From Candidatus Nitrospira nitrosa (lineage in GTDB: Bacteria > Nitrospirota > Nitrospiria > Nitrospirales > Nitrospiraceae), in assembly GCF_001458735.1 (NCBI RefSeq), contig NZ_CZQA01000010.1, positions 62,001-126,000 on the forward strand: 64,000 bases of DNA, in the 5' to 3' direction. Positions 26,592 to 36,325 of this stretch are shown here, piece by piece. The position numbers were made by a program, and so were the translations under genes. How positions within the stretch are numbered: the first letter of the stretch is position 1; every line of letters starts with the position of its first letter. The notes beneath the pieces are model-generated. The model saw only the letters and a program-made list of their open reading frames with translations, had not been told where the DNA came from and searched no databases.

Positions 26592-28547
26592 ATGGCAAAA
26601 AGACGACCCCCAACAAAGAAACCTCAAAAAAAGACCAGACCGTCGATCTCAGCGAGCAAGACGTCAAAGACGCTCGGCTCTCGACCCGGTGAATTAAGCA
26701 TCACGCCGGCCATCGGTAAGCCGGTCTTCATCACCGATGTGGGATTGCGGGACGGGCACCAATCCCTGCTCGCCACGCGAATGCGAACCGAGGATATGTT
26801 GCCGATTGCCCAAAAGCTGGACGCGGTCGGCTATTGGTCCCTGGAAGTCTGGGGGGGAGCGACTTTCGATACCTGCCTCCGTTTTTTGAAGGAAGATCCC
26901 TGGGAGCGCCTCAGAGCGTTACGGGCAGCCATGCCCAATACCAAGCTACAGATGTTGCTACGGGGCCAGAATCTCGTCGGCTATCGCCATTATGCCGACG
27001 ATGTGGTGGAACGGTTCATCGAGCGGTCAGCAACTAACGGTATCGATGTCTTCCGCATCTTTGATGCGCTGAATGACGTCCGAAACCTTGACCGGGCCGT
27101 GAGCGAAGTGAAGGCCTGTGGCAAACACGCGGAAGCCACGATCTGCTACACCGTCAGTCCGGTCCATAGCATCGATCGGTTTGTAGATTTGGCCAAGAAA
27201 CTCGAAGATCTCGGAACCGACACGATTTGCATCAAAGATATGGCCGGATTGCTGGCTCCGCTTGATGCCTATCACCTGGTACGTCGACTGAAGGCCGCCG
27301 TGAAGGTTCCGCTTCATCTCCATTCGCATTACACCTCCGGAATGGCTTCCATGGCCTCCTTGATGGCCATTCTTGGAGGGCTCGACATGCTCGACACCTC
27401 CATTTCCCCACTGGCAGGTGGAACATCCCATCCGGCGACGGAAACATTGGTAGCCTCACTCCAAAACACCCCCTACGACACGAGGCTGGATCTTACGAAT
27501 TTCCAGCCGATCACCGAGCATTTCCGAACGGTTCGCCGTAAATATCGCCAATTCGAGAGCGACTTTACCGGTGTCGATGCAGAAATTCTCACGTCGCAGA
27601 TTCCCGGCGGCATGCTGTCGAACTTAGCTGCTCAGCTGACCGAGCAAAATGCCCTCGACCGGATGAAAGAAGTGCTCGACGAGGTTCCCCGTGTACGAAA
27701 AGAAATGGGCTACCCTCCGCTCGTCACCCCGACCAGCCAGATCGTTGGCACGCAGGCAACACTCAATGTGCTGACCGGAGAACGGTACAAAGTCATCACC
27801 ACCGAGACCAAGAACTATTTCTTGGGGCTCTATGGCCGCGCGCCGGGACAGGTCGATCTCGATGTCATGGCACGTGCAACCGGTGACGAAACCCCGATCA
27901 AGAGCAGGCCGGCTGATCGGCTGGAACCGGAGTTGGATGAGGCCAAGAAAGAGCTGCCGGCTTCGGCCCAGAGCATCGAGGATCAGCTGTCGTTCGTGCT
28001 GTTCCCCGCCATCGCATCTGACTTTTTTGAGGCGCGTGAGAAGGGGGATTTGACTCCAGACCCGCTGGACGTTGGATCAGCCAAAGGCCCGTCGACTGCA
28101 CATGAATTGCATTTGGCTCCGGTCGAGTTCAATGTCACTGTCCATGGTGAAACCTATCATGTGAAGGTCTCGGGCTCAGGCCGTAAGGTCGACGGTCGCA
28201 AGCCCTACTACATCCGTGTCAACGATAAGCTGGAGGAAGTCTCGCTCGAACCGATTCAGGAAGTACTCGCTGGTGTGCCTGAATCCCAAGAGATTGGGAC
28301 GGGAGGAAAACCCAAACGTCCAAAGCCTACCAAACCAGGTGATGTGGCGCCGCCCATGCCTGGGCGCGTGGTGAAGGTTCTTGTTGCCGTGAATGACTCC
28401 GTGAAGGTGGGTGATCCGCTGTTGATCATCGAAGCGATGAAGATGGAAAGCCGGGTTCCGGCACCGATTGACGGGAAAGTCTCGGCGATCTTGGTCAACG
28501 ACGGTGACAACGTCAAGACGGATGAAACGGTCATCCAACTGGAGTAG
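26592..28547 (+). CDS. pycB: Pyruvate carboxylase subunit B (OadA-like)
   Basis: Transfers the carboxyl group from biotin to pyruvate. The 651-residue protein has a basic, probably disordered N-terminus, then the carboxyltransferase barrel beginning D-V-G-L-R-D-G-H-Q-S with the metal-binding aspartate, and H-L-H-S-H-Y-T-S-G-M with metal histidines. A PYC/OadA domain follows, and a C-terminal biotinyl domain carries E-A-M-K-M-E-S with the biotinylated lysine at about residue 617. Oxaloacetate decarboxylase alpha has the same architecture, but the adjacent biotin carboxylase and the absence of beta/gamma membrane subunits favour pyruvate carboxylase. Confidence 0.9.
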   Translation: MAKRRPPTKKPQKKTRPSISASKTSKTLGSRPGELSITPAIGKPVFITDVGLRDGHQSLLATRMRTEDMLPIAQKLDAVGYWSLEVWGGATFDTCLRFLKEDPWERLRALRAAMPNTKLQMLLRGQNLVGYRHYADDVVERFIERSATNGIDVFRIFDALNDVRNLDRAVSEVKACGKHAEATICYTVSPVHSIDRFVDLAKKLEDLGTDTICIKDMAGLLAPLDAYHLVRRLKAAVKVPLHLHSHYTSGMASMASLMAILGGLDMLDTSISPLAGGTSHPATETLVASLQNTPYDTRLDLTNFQPITEHFRTVRRKYRQFESDFTGVDAEILTSQIPGGMLSNLAAQLTEQNALDRMKEVLDEVPRVRKEMGYPPLVTPTSQIVGTQATLNVLTGERYKVITTETKNYFLGLYGRAPGQVDLDVMARATGDETPIKSRPADRLEPELDEAKKELPASAQSIEDQLSFVLFPAIASDFFEAREKGDLTPDPLDVGSAKGPSTAHELHLAPVEFNVTVHGETYHVKVSGSGRKVDGRKPYYIRVNDKLEEVSLEPIQEVLAGVPESQEIGTGGKPKRPKPTKPGDVAPPMPGRVVKVLVAVNDSVKVGDPLLIIEAMKMESRVPAPIDGKVSAILVNDGDNVKTDETVIQLE

Positions 28548-29532
28548 TCCCTACGTTCCTCTCCCGCCCACCCCATGCACGCCATGGAAACGGGGGCTGC
28601 TCCTTCCCTGTCTCCTCACTTTGCTCATGACGGCCTGTGCGTCTCCCACACATATTCCCCCCTACTTCGAGCCACTCGCACGCACTCCGGTTGAACCGCT
28701 CCCGATCAAAACGGTTCTCGTCCATGGTCAACGGATTGCCTATCTTAATGTGGGGACCGGCCCACCGGTGATCTTGATCCATGGGTTCGGCGGATCCATG
28801 TGGCAATGGGAACATCAGCAACAGATCTTGTCTCAACATTTCCGCATACTGACGCTTGACCTCCCTGGTTCTGGACTGTCTGATAAACCCGATATCGACT
28901 ACCGACCGTCTCAGATGGTGGACTTCTGTCTTGGATTCATGGACGCATTGGAAATCCCCCAGGCCACACTCGTCGGAAATTCTCTGGGAGCCGGCTTGGC
29001 TATCAGCATGGCATTGACACATCCAACCCGTGTCGACAAACTCGTCCTCATCGATGGATTGCCATCGGATATTCTGAACAATCTCACGAGCCGATCGTTC
29101 CGTCGATCGCTGGAATCAAAAGCCCCGTGGTGGCTCGTGTCATTCGGGAATCGGCTGTTTGGTGGGCTGGTCACCAGCTCCGTTCTGAAGGAAGTGATCC
29201 ACGACCATCGCCTCTTGACGCCGGCAGTCCTTGAACGCTCCAATCGTAATCGCCGGCGCCCCGGTATCATCAAGCCTCTCATGGCCATGAAAGATACCCT
29301 CCCCTTCTGGGAAACCGACTTCGCCCCTCGCATCAAGGACATCCCACACCCCACCCTGATCATCTGGGGCGAGCATGACCGAGTATTTCCAATGGCGGTG
29401 GGAGAAGAGCTTCACCAGAAAATTCGAGGATCAATGTTCGTCACAATCCCCCAGGCAGGACATATGCCGCAATGGGAACGGCCGGAGCTGGTGAACCGCT
29501 CGCTGATCGAGTATATTCACTCGTTACCCTGA
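28522..29532 (+). CDS. Alpha/beta hydrolase, probable lipoprotein
   Basis: A serine hydrolase of the alpha/beta fold. H-G-F-G-G-S-M-W forms the oxyanion loop, G-N-S-L-G-A-G holds the nucleophile, G-E-H-D-R-V-F the acid, and G-H-M-P-Q-W-E-R-P-E the histidine. Upstream of the fold is a hydrophobic stretch ending L-M-T-A-C, a lipobox. The start is uncertain: the ATG at 28522 overlaps pycB by 26 bases and gives a long n-region, while the ATG at 28627 leaves almost no signal peptide. The overlap implies cotranscription with pycAB, but no functional link is evident. Confidence 0.8.
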   Translation: MKRSSNWSSPYVPLPPTPCTPWKRGLLLPCLLTLLMTACASPTHIPPYFEPLARTPVEPLPIKTVLVHGQRIAYLNVGTGPPVILIHGFGGSMWQWEHQQQILSQHFRILTLDLPGSGLSDKPDIDYRPSQMVDFCLGFMDALEIPQATLVGNSLGAGLAISMALTHPTRVDKLVLIDGLPSDILNNLTSRSFRRSLESKAPWWLVSFGNRLFGGLVTSSVLKEVIHDHRLLTPAVLERSNRNRRRPGIIKPLMAMKDTLPFWETDFAPRIKDIPHPTLIIWGEHDRVFPMAVGEELHQKIRGSMFVTIPQAGHMPQWERPELVNRSLIEYIHSLP

Positions 29533-29586
29533 ACACAGTACGGGAAGTGGGATCTCCCCACTCACAGCATCAGAAAGGAGTTCACT

Positions 29587-30243
29587 ATGCGCACGGGATC
29601 TTCGGCTGTCATGGTTACGGTGATTTGTTTCTCTCTTGGACTCGTCGGTTGTCAGACAACAGCAAGCAACACGTTCTTGTACAAAAACATGCCCGTATCC
29701 GACGGCACGGCAGTCGCGGGCGAAGGCAATAAGGTCCTCTTTAAGGGCAACCCGCTGACACTCACCGGTAGCGGGGTCAAAATCGGCGACGTGCTCCGTG
29801 ATGTCAAAGTGACACAGAACGACTTGTCCCTCGTGAAGATTGCAGAGACCAAAGGCTCCGGTAAGGTCCGCATCATCAGCGTGGTGCCGTCGCTCGACAC
29901 CCCGGTCTGCGAACAGCAGACCCATATTCTGAGTGAGCGCAATAAAGGCCTTGATAAGATGGTGGAACTGATCACCGTCAGCGTCGATACGCCCTTCGCT
30001 CAAAAGCGATTCGCAGGAGAAGCCAAGATTGCCAATGTGACTTTCCTGTCCGACTATCGTGGAGGTGAATTTGGGAAAACCCATGGCCTCTTTTTGGAAG
30101 GCCCCCACATCTTGACGAGAGCGGTCATGGTCGTCGACAAGACAAACACCATCCGCTATCTTCAAATCACCCCCGAGATTGCTCAACTCCCTGACATGGA
30201 AGAAGCATTCCAATTCGCCCGTCGCTTGGTAACCGAAAGTTAG
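29587..30243 (+). CDS. tpx: Lipoprotein thiol peroxidase (Tpx type)
   Basis: A peroxiredoxin of the Tpx subfamily that reduces H2O2 and alkyl hydroperoxides. P-S-L-D-T-P-V-C places the peroxidatic cysteine at 108. The usual Tpx resolving cysteine occurs in a segment like L-P-F-A-Q-x-R-F-C; here it reads T-P-F-A-Q-K-R-F-A (Ala at 143), so the enzyme would work as a one-Cys type with an external thiol. The N-terminus (L-V-G-C at 19-22) is a lipobox, unlike the cytoplasmic enzyme of most bacteria, so this copy is probably membrane-anchored in the periplasm. AAGGAG precedes the ATG. It sits just before sthA. Confidence 0.9.
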   Translation: MRTGSSAVMVTVICFSLGLVGCQTTASNTFLYKNMPVSDGTAVAGEGNKVLFKGNPLTLTGSGVKIGDVLRDVKVTQNDLSLVKIAETKGSGKVRIISVVPSLDTPVCEQQTHILSERNKGLDKMVELITVSVDTPFAQKRFAGEAKIANVTFLSDYRGGEFGKTHGLFLEGPHILTRAVMVVDKTNTIRYLQITPEIAQLPDMEEAFQFARRLVTES

Positions 30244-30253
30244 GAGGAAATGC

Positions 30254-30319
30254 GGTTAAGGTTGAGGCCTCAGCTCGCCCCTGAGGTGTATGAGAATGTG
30301 GTCCCCCTCAACCTTAACC
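30254..30319 (+). other. Long stem-loop between tpx and sthA
   Basis: GGTTAAGGTTGAGG (30254-30267) and CCTCAACCTTAACC (30306-30319) are perfect 14-base complements, flanked by further partial pairing with AGGAGG and TCCTCC. Inside, CCTCAG (30268-30273) pairs with CTGAGG (30281-30286), giving a two-level structure. The outer stem ends about 19 bases before the sthA start. Confidence 0.6.
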
Positions 30320-30338
30320 TCCTCCGTTCAAGAATCCC

Positions 30339-31742
30339 ATGTCTCACTATGATTTACTCGTCATCGGTACGGGACCGGCAGGGCAGAAAGCTGCCATCCA
30401 GGCGGCTAAACTCGGCAAGAAAGTCGGGATCATCGAACGCAAGATGGTCCTCGGCGGCGTCTGCATCAATACGGGAACGATTCCCAGTAAATCACTCCGT
30501 GAAGCCGTCCTGTACCTGTCCGGATTTCGACAGCGCAACATCTACGGCGGCGAGTACCGGCTGAAAAAGACGATCACGATCGAAGACCTGGCCTTCCGTG
30601 CCGATCACATCATCAAACATGAAATTCAGATCGTCCAGCAGCAGATGGCCCGCAACCAAGTGGATATGTATTTCGGAACGGCCAGCTTTCTCGACCCACA
30701 TCGGCTTCAAATACGCACCTCCCATCGGACATTCGAACTCACGTCTGACTTCTTCATCATTGCCGTCGGAACCGAGCCCGCTCGTCCACCTGAGGTTCCC
30801 TTTGATGACCAGGCGATTATCGATACGGACGGACTGCTGTCCCTACGACATATTCCAAAATCGCTCGTCATTGTCGGTGGAGGCGTGATCGGAACCGAGT
30901 ATGCGTCCATGCTTGCCGCCTTGGGGGTACCCGTCACGCTCATCGATAAACGTCCCCGGCTGTTGGAGTTCGTCGACACAGAAATCATCGAGACGCTCCA
31001 GCAGCAGATGGGGAAATTGGGCATCACCCTCTATCACGACGAGGAAGTGGTCGCGATCACACGACAGGGAAACCAGGCGGTCCAGGTGTCCTTACGAAAG
31101 CATCCGCCGCTTCACACCACGACACTCCTATATGCCATCGGCCGCGTCGGAGCAACCGCAGCCCTGCATCTGGAATCGATCGGTCTCCAACCAGATGCCC
31201 GTGGACGGTTGATCGTAAATGAACATTTCCAAACCACGCTGTCTCACGTCTATGCAGCCGGCGATGTCATCGGATTCCCGGCTCTAGCCTCGACATCCAT
31301 GCAACAGGGTCGGCACGCTGCCAGCCATGCTTTTGGTCATCCCGATCGCATGGATACCGCACTCCTCCCCTACGGCATCTATGCCATTCCTGAAATCTCC
31401 ATGGTCGGTAGAAACGAAGAAGAGCTGAAACAAGCCGACGTGCCCTACGGCGTTGGCATTGCGCATTACAACGAAATCGCCCGCGGGCTGCTGATGGGCG
31501 ACGAAACCGGCATGCTGAAGCTCCTATTTCACAGACACACTCGACATCTGTTGGGCGTGCATGCCATCGGAGAAGGCGCCACGGAACTGATCCACATTGG
31601 TCAAGCCGTGATCGCCTTTCATGGTAAGATCGATTACTTTATCGATACAGTCTTCAATTATCCGACCTTGGCGGAATGCTACAAAGTCGCGGCATTGGAC
31701 GGAATGAATCGACTCTCCAGACCTTGGATTCCATTTCTGTAA
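30339..31742 (+). CDS. sthA: Soluble pyridine nucleotide transhydrogenase
   Basis: Interconverts NADH/NADP+ and NAD+/NADPH; family members are FAD flavoproteins. The 467-residue protein has the Rossmann start L-V-I-G-T-G-P-A-G-Q-K-A-A and G-G-V-C-I-N-T-G-T-I-P-S-K-S-L. The single cysteine there, instead of a CxxxxC disulfide, is typical of SthA rather than lipoamide dehydrogenase. A second nucleotide motif, V-I-V-G-G-G-V-I-G-T-E-Y-A, binds NAD(P). The C-terminal half has G-A-T-E-L-I-H-I-G-Q. Downstream of tpx, beyond a stem-loop that could affect its translation. Confidence 0.93.
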   Translation: MSHYDLLVIGTGPAGQKAAIQAAKLGKKVGIIERKMVLGGVCINTGTIPSKSLREAVLYLSGFRQRNIYGGEYRLKKTITIEDLAFRADHIIKHEIQIVQQQMARNQVDMYFGTASFLDPHRLQIRTSHRTFELTSDFFIIAVGTEPARPPEVPFDDQAIIDTDGLLSLRHIPKSLVIVGGGVIGTEYASMLAALGVPVTLIDKRPRLLEFVDTEIIETLQQQMGKLGITLYHDEEVVAITRQGNQAVQVSLRKHPPLHTTTLLYAIGRVGATAALHLESIGLQPDARGRLIVNEHFQTTLSHVYAAGDVIGFPALASTSMQQGRHAASHAFGHPDRMDTALLPYGIYAIPEISMVGRNEEELKQADVPYGVGIAHYNEIARGLLMGDETGMLKLLFHRHTRHLLGVHAIGEGATELIHIGQAVIAFHGKIDYFIDTVFNYPTLAECYKVAALDGMNRLSRPWIPFL

Positions 31743-31846
31743 TGTGGGAACATAGAACGGCACGTGCTTAGTTGTGACTGTTGAATCGTACGTTTCAACT
31801 TAACACGAACTGCTCAAAACCAACGACGTCTCGAACCGGAGCACCC

Positions 31847-32515
31847 ATGTCATTCTCAAACCACCTCCGCAAACTCGCCAGCTCGATCTGGGATTCCCAA
31901 TTGACTCATCCCTTCGTCGTCGCACTCGGCGATGGAACGTTGTCTGAACAGAAGTTCAAATACTACATCCTGCAGGATGCACGGTTTCTCGGCGATCTTG
32001 CTCGTGTGTTGTCCTCAGGAGCCGTCAAAGCGCCGGACTCAGAAAGCGCCCTCCGCTTCAACAAGCTGGCAGAGGAGACGATCGTCGTCGAGCGCAGCCT
32101 GCATGAGAATTACGGCAAGCGCTGGAACATGACCGCAAAACAGATGACATCCGTTCCCATGGCACCGACAAATTATGCGTACACCAGGCACATGTTAGCC
32201 GTAGCCGCTACGGGAACCGCGACGGAAATTACTGTCGTGGCTCTCCCCTGCGCATGGGTCTATTGCGTGGTAGGACAACACTTACTACAAAAAGGCCCAC
32301 CGGCCAAGCACCATCCCTACCGTGATTGGCTCATGCTTTATGCATCTCCTGAGTTTGCGGAAGTTCAGGTATGGATGCGGAAGAAAGTGGATCAGTGGGC
32401 CAAGACAGCCGGAAAAGACGAATTACGGCGAATGGAAGACTCCTTCATCATCAGTTCGCGGTACGAATGGATGTTCTGGGACATGGCCTGGCGTGAAGAA
32501 AAGTGGCCGGTGTAA
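31847..32515 (+). CDS. tenA: TenA-family thiaminase II
   Basis: TenA enzymes hydrolyse aminopyrimidine forms of thiamine for salvage, or act on related substrates. The 223-residue protein starts at the ATG at 31847 (GGAG upstream), not at the earlier in-frame ATG. The fold is all-helical; W-D-S-Q-L-T-H-P-F, Y-Y-I-L-Q-D and the L-P-C-A-W-V-Y segment hold conserved residues, with the cysteine the expected nucleophile. The remaining thiamine genes are not in the window. Confidence 0.85.
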   Translation: MSFSNHLRKLASSIWDSQLTHPFVVALGDGTLSEQKFKYYILQDARFLGDLARVLSSGAVKAPDSESALRFNKLAEETIVVERSLHENYGKRWNMTAKQMTSVPMAPTNYAYTRHMLAVAATGTATEITVVALPCAWVYCVVGQHLLQKGPPAKHHPYRDWLMLYASPEFAEVQVWMRKKVDQWAKTAGKDELRRMEDSFIISSRYEWMFWDMAWREEKWPV

Positions 32516-32518
32516 GAA

Positions 32519-32773
32519 GTGGACGGAGTCACGACGCTGGGGCTGATAGCCGGAACACTGACCACCATCGCATTCATTCCCCAGATCGCAAAGGCCTGGC
32601 GGTCAAAATCAACCGGGGATCTGTCCTGGGGGATGGTGACGACCTTTAGCACAGGGGTGCTGCTGTGGCTCATCTACGGCATCTGGATTGATTCGTTGCC
32701 CGTCATTCTCGCGAACGCCGTGACTCTGCTCCTCCAAGCTGGAATCATCGCGCTAAAAATCAGGTATGGATAG
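32519..32773 (+). CDS. SemiSWEET-type transporter
   Basis: A three-helix PQ-loop (MtN3/saliva) protein of 84 residues starting at GTG. T-T-I-A-F-I-P-Q-I-A-K contains the P-Q motif of helix 1; two more helices follow. SemiSWEETs form dimers that move small sugars passively. The start follows the tenA stop by three bases, so it is probably cotranslated with it. Confidence 0.88.
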   Translation: MDGVTTLGLIAGTLTTIAFIPQIAKAWRSKSTGDLSWGMVTTFSTGVLLWLIYGIWIDSLPVILANAVTLLLQAGIIALKIRYG

Positions 32774-32906
32774 TGGGAAAGTTGCCTCTCTCAACTTGAG
32801 CACAAAAGCGCCAAAGAAATTTCTAACGGTCTGCAACCGCCGCGCAGCTGCTAGTCATAAATCATCGTATCGAGTCAGTCAGATCCAGCGGGAAAACAGA
32901 CCTGCG

Positions 32907-35315
32907 CTACGACTTCTGTCTCGCCTTGGCCAGCGCCATGGCCATGGCGCTGAGCGGCTGAGACGGTTGTGCTGCCTGGTTCGCACCAGATGGTCTTCGC
33001 GCAGGCTGACCACCAGCTGTGTTATTTCCAGGCTGTGTCGACAGGGTCTGGCGGCTCGCAGCATCCTCAAGCCGCATCGTCAGCGCGATGCGTTGGCGCT
33101 TCAGATCGACGTCGATCACCTTCACCTTGACCACCTGCCCGGGCTTGACCACTTCGTGTGGATCCTTGATGAATCGATTGGCCAGCGCGGAGACATGCAC
33201 CAACCCGTCCTGATGCACCCCGATGTCGACGAATGCTCCGAATGCCGCGACATTCGTGACCACCCCCTCGAGCACCATGCCTGGCTGCAGATCGCTAACA
33301 GACTCGACTCCTTCACGGAACGTCGCCGTCTTGAATTCAGGTCTGGGATCGCGGCCAGGCTTTTCCAGTTCGCTAAAAATATCTCGCACCGTCGGCAGGC
33401 CAAATTTCTCATCGATAAAGTTCTCCGCCGATACCCCCTTCAAAACGGCGGGCTTTCCCATCACCTCAGCGATCCCTGTTCCCAACCGAGTCAGAATCCG
33501 TTCAACGACCGGATAGGCCTCCGGGTGGACGGCAGAACAGTCCAACGGATTGTCACCGTCTGGAATGCGCAGGAAGCCTGCCGCTTGCTCGAATGTCTTA
33601 TCACCAAGACGAGGGACTTTACGGATCGCGGTCCGGTTGGAGAACGGTCCATTTGTATTGCGATAGTCCACAATGTTTCGAGCCAAAGCTTTATTGAGAC
33701 CTGACACCCGTTCGAGTAGCGGAACCGACGCCGTATTCACATTGACGCCGACGGCGTTGACGCAATCTTCGACCGTGGCATCGAGCGATCTCGCCAATGC
33801 CTTCTGATCCACGTCATGCTGATATTGACCGACCCCGATCGCCTTTGGCTCGATCTTCACCAACTCGGCGAGCGGATCCTGGAGTCGTCGCGCGATCGAC
33901 ACGGCCCCTCGTAAACTGACATCCAGCTCAGGGAACTCGGCTGCGGCGAAGGCCGACGCAGAGTAGACCGATGCCCCCGCCTCACTCACCACGATCTTCG
34001 CCAATTTGTGTTCGGGCATTTTGGCCGCGACGAGTTTGGTGACCTCGCCTGCCAGCTTGTCCGTCTCCCGGCTCGCAGTGCCGTTACCGATCGCCACTAA
34101 CTCGACGCCATGACGAACTATCAGACGTACCAGAGTCTCTAATGCTCCGTTCCAATCGTTACGCGGTTGATGTGGATAGATCGTCTCAGTGTCCAACAGT
34201 TTCCCTGTCGCATCAACAACAGCCACTTTACACCCTGTGCGGATACCGGGATCCAAACCCAGAATGGCCTTGGGTCCAGCCGGCGCCGCTAACAACAGTT
34301 CATGCAGGTTCCTTGCAAAGATTCTGATGGCCTCGGCCTCGGCCGCTTCTCGCAATTGCACGAGCAACTCGGCACCGATGGTCAGATGCATCTTCACTCG
34401 CCACGTCCAGTCACAGACACTCGCCAACCACTTATCCGCCGGTCGCCCTCGATCAGCAATACCAGCATGGGCGGCAATCATGGCAACACAGGGATGCGGC
34501 ACCATGGCATCGAGCACCTCTCCCAAGCCCAGCTCAAGTTTCAAGACCCCGAGCGTGCGACCTCGGAACAGCGCCAGAGCCCGATGTGAGGGAATGACTT
34601 TGATTGGTTCCGAATAGGCGTAGTAGTCGCGAAACTTTTCTTCCTCAGCCGTTTCCTTGTCCTTCATCACCGTCGACGTCAAGACGCCTTCGTTCCACAA
34701 GCGTGTCCGGATCGCAGCCAGCAGATCAGCAGTTTCCGCGAATCGTTCCATCAGAATATCTCGTGCCCCTTCGAGTGCAGCTTTGGCATCCGGCACATTG
34801 ACGGCCTCCATGCCTTCAGCAGCCGCCACGGCACGCACATACTTGAGTGCTTCCTGTTCCGGATTTACTAAGGGATCGGTCAAGAGCCCATCCGCCAACG
34901 GCTCCAGCCCTGCTTCGCGCGCAATCTGGGCCCGCGTGCGGCGTTTCGGCTTGAAGGGAAGATACAGATCTTCGACGACTTGTTTGGTCGTGGCCGCTTC
35001 GATCGTCGTGCGCAATGCATCCGTGAGCTTCCCTTGTTCCTCGATGGAAGCCAGCACGGCGGCACGCCGCTCCTCCAGCTCACGTAAATAGCGCAGACGG
35101 TCTTCCAAAGTCCGTAGTTGTGTATCGTCAAGGTTTCCCGTCGCCTCTTTCCGATACCGTGCAATAAAAGGAACCGTCGCTCCTTCATCGAGTAATGCCA
35201 CCGCAGCAGCTACTTGCGCCCCCCCAACACCAAGCTCTTTGGCGATGATCGGAACGATCTTGCGCTGCCGCGCATTGGTGTCGACTTGAATTGTTTCGGT
35301 CGTCTCAGTTGTCAT
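32907..35315 (-). CDS. tex: Tex-family RNA-binding protein
   Basis: A transcription accessory protein of 802 residues. The frame opens with TTG at 35324; the ATG at 35315 follows AGGCGG and is preferred. An N-terminal helical region, a YqgF-like domain ([17 protein letters not shown]), tandem HhH ([10 protein letters not shown] and [11 protein letters not shown]) and an S1 RNA-binding domain ([14 protein letters not shown]) near residues 640-710 are in the standard order. The C-terminal tail is Ala/Gln-rich. Confidence 0.95.
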   Translation of the reverse strand: MTTETTETIQVDTNARQRKIVPIIAKELGVGGAQVAAAVALLDEGATVPFIARYRKEATGNLDDTQLRTLEDRLRYLRELEERRAAVLASIEEQGKLTDALRTTIEAATTKQVVEDLYLPFKPKRRTRAQIAREAGLEPLADGLLTDPLVNPEQEALKYVRAVAAAEGMEAVNVPDAKAALEGARDILMERFAETADLLAAIRTRLWNEGVLTSTVMKDKETAEEEKFRDYYAYSEPIKVIPSHRALALFRGRTLGVLKLELGLGEVLDAMVPHPCVAMIAAHAGIADRGRPADKWLASVCDWTWRVKMHLTIGAELLVQLREAAEAEAIRIFARNLHELLLAAPAGPKAILGLDPGIRTGCKVAVVDATGKLLDTETIYPHQPRNDWNGALETLVRLIVRHGVELVAIGNGTASRETDKLAGEVTKLVAAKMPEHKLAKIVVSEAGASVYSASAFAAAEFPELDVSLRGAVSIARRLQDPLAELVKIEPKAIGVGQYQHDVDQKALARSLDATVEDCVNAVGVNVNTASVPLLERVSGLNKALARNIVDYRNTNGPFSNRTAIRKVPRLGDKTFEQAAGFLRIPDGDNPLDCSAVHPEAYPVVERILTRLGTGIAEVMGKPAVLKGVSAENFIDEKFGLPTVRDIFSELEKPGRDPRPEFKTATFREGVESVSDLQPGMVLEGVVTNVAAFGAFVDIGVHQDGLVHVSALANRFIKDPHEVVKPGQVVKVKVIDVDLKRQRIALTMRLEDAASRQTLSTQPGNNTAGGQPARRPSGANQAAQPSQPLSAMAMALAKARQKS

Positions 35316-35445
35316 CGGTATCAACCGCCTATCCTTCCGAACGCGTGAGCAGTCCGCGCTCTCTGAGAAATGGAAAAAGAAACGTCATACCGGGAATACG
35401 GTAGTCCGAGCTAAAGGAGAACATCACTGGACATTCGTACATGAG

Positions 35446-36156
35446 TTAACGGGCGAGAGTGCCAAAAGCGGCGAATAATCGTCCCGTCAGATAGTAGGTG
35501 CCTGGAGAGTCGCCCCAATGCCTGCGCCGTAAAAAATCGTTCAGAACCCTTCCATCCGCGGCTTTGTGTGTGTCCGGATTCTGAAGGTTCATCCGATACC
35601 GTTGAATCCCACGTGACAGTGAACTCACGAAGAGCACCGTCCCATCGGGCTCTACCGTCTCAACCACTCCAATATGCGTGAGCGGGTCGTTGGGTAAGCC
35701 ATCTCCATTGAAATCCCAGGTGTTATGGAAAAATACGAGATCACCGGGATGGACGGTCGGCCCATAATGAATCCGCCCATGTTCCATCACATGGGTGTAG
35801 ATGCGCCCGACCCCGTTTCCTCCATCCAGTTTTCCCAATCCACTATACAAATCGACACGCTGTGAGGCATAGACCCCTTGAACAAAACCAGAACAATCCG
35901 GATTATAATTTCGGCCACCAATCTGAACCCGAGACTGTCCGACAAATCGCACCGCCGTTTTGGCTAGTGCCGTCTGCCGTGGCATCCCCTTCGCCATGGC
36001 ACAGCACGACGTTCCGCGCGTTCCCATCGTAGGAACCACCATCCGATCAGGAGAGCCTGACTGACGTGCGCTGGCGACACAGCCGGCAAGTGTTGCGGCA
36101 AGCAAGAAGGCAAGAAGCCCTGCGGTGCAACAAAAACGGGACGAGGCTGGATTCAT
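35446..36156 (-). CDS. NlpC/P60-like lipoprotein peptidase
   Basis: A 236-residue lipoprotein with lipobox T-L-A-G-C (Cys 26). P-D-C-S-G-F-V carries the catalytic cysteine at 88; P-G-D-L-V-F-F-H (137-144) and L-T-H-I-G-V-V with His 161 complete the cysteine-peptidase core. These enzymes usually cut peptide cross-bridges in murein. A double cysteine follows the lipobox region at residues 51-52. AAGGAC just before the ATG supports the start. Confidence 0.88.
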   Translation of the reverse strand: MNPASSRFCCTAGLLAFLLAATLAGCVASARQSGSPDRMVVPTMGTRGTSCCAMAKGMPRQTALAKTAVRFVGQSRVQIGGRNYNPDCSGFVQGVYASQRVDLYSGLGKLDGGNGVGRIYTHVMEHGRIHYGPTVHPGDLVFFHNTWDFNGDGLPNDPLTHIGVVETVEPDGTVLFVSSLSRGIQRYRMNLQNPDTHKAADGRVLNDFLRRRHWGDSPGTYYLTGRLFAAFGTLAR

Positions 36157-36212
36157 TGTCCTTCAGTATACAGATACGCTCCTGGAAGACAATACCTGCT
36201 TGCTCATTCCAC

Positions 36213-36325
36213 TATTCCATTCCCGCGCCCCCCACCGACCGGTCCGGTTCCGTCATGCGCCGCAGATCAAGCAGTTCCGCACAACGCTTCCCTGCTCACA
36301 TCCTCTGCGCTTTCCCAACCTGCGA
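36213..36325 (-). pseudogene. Degenerate copy of the fumC C-terminus
   Basis: Bases 36231-36312 repeat 36342-36423 at a constant offset of 111 bases. Translated in fumC's frame the relic reads A-G-K-R-C-A-E-L-L-D-L-R-R-M-T-E-P-D, against A-E-K-R-L-V-E-L-L-D-P-W-R-M-T-E-P-G in fumC, with a stop just before it. It lies directly beyond the fumC stop, so it is either an old partial tandem duplication or the relic of a second fumarase end. Confidence 0.75.

Noticed and set aside
30242-30325. Intrinsic terminator between tpx and sthA
   Set aside because: The stem is strong but no U-tract follows and sthA begins directly after it; kept as a structural element only.
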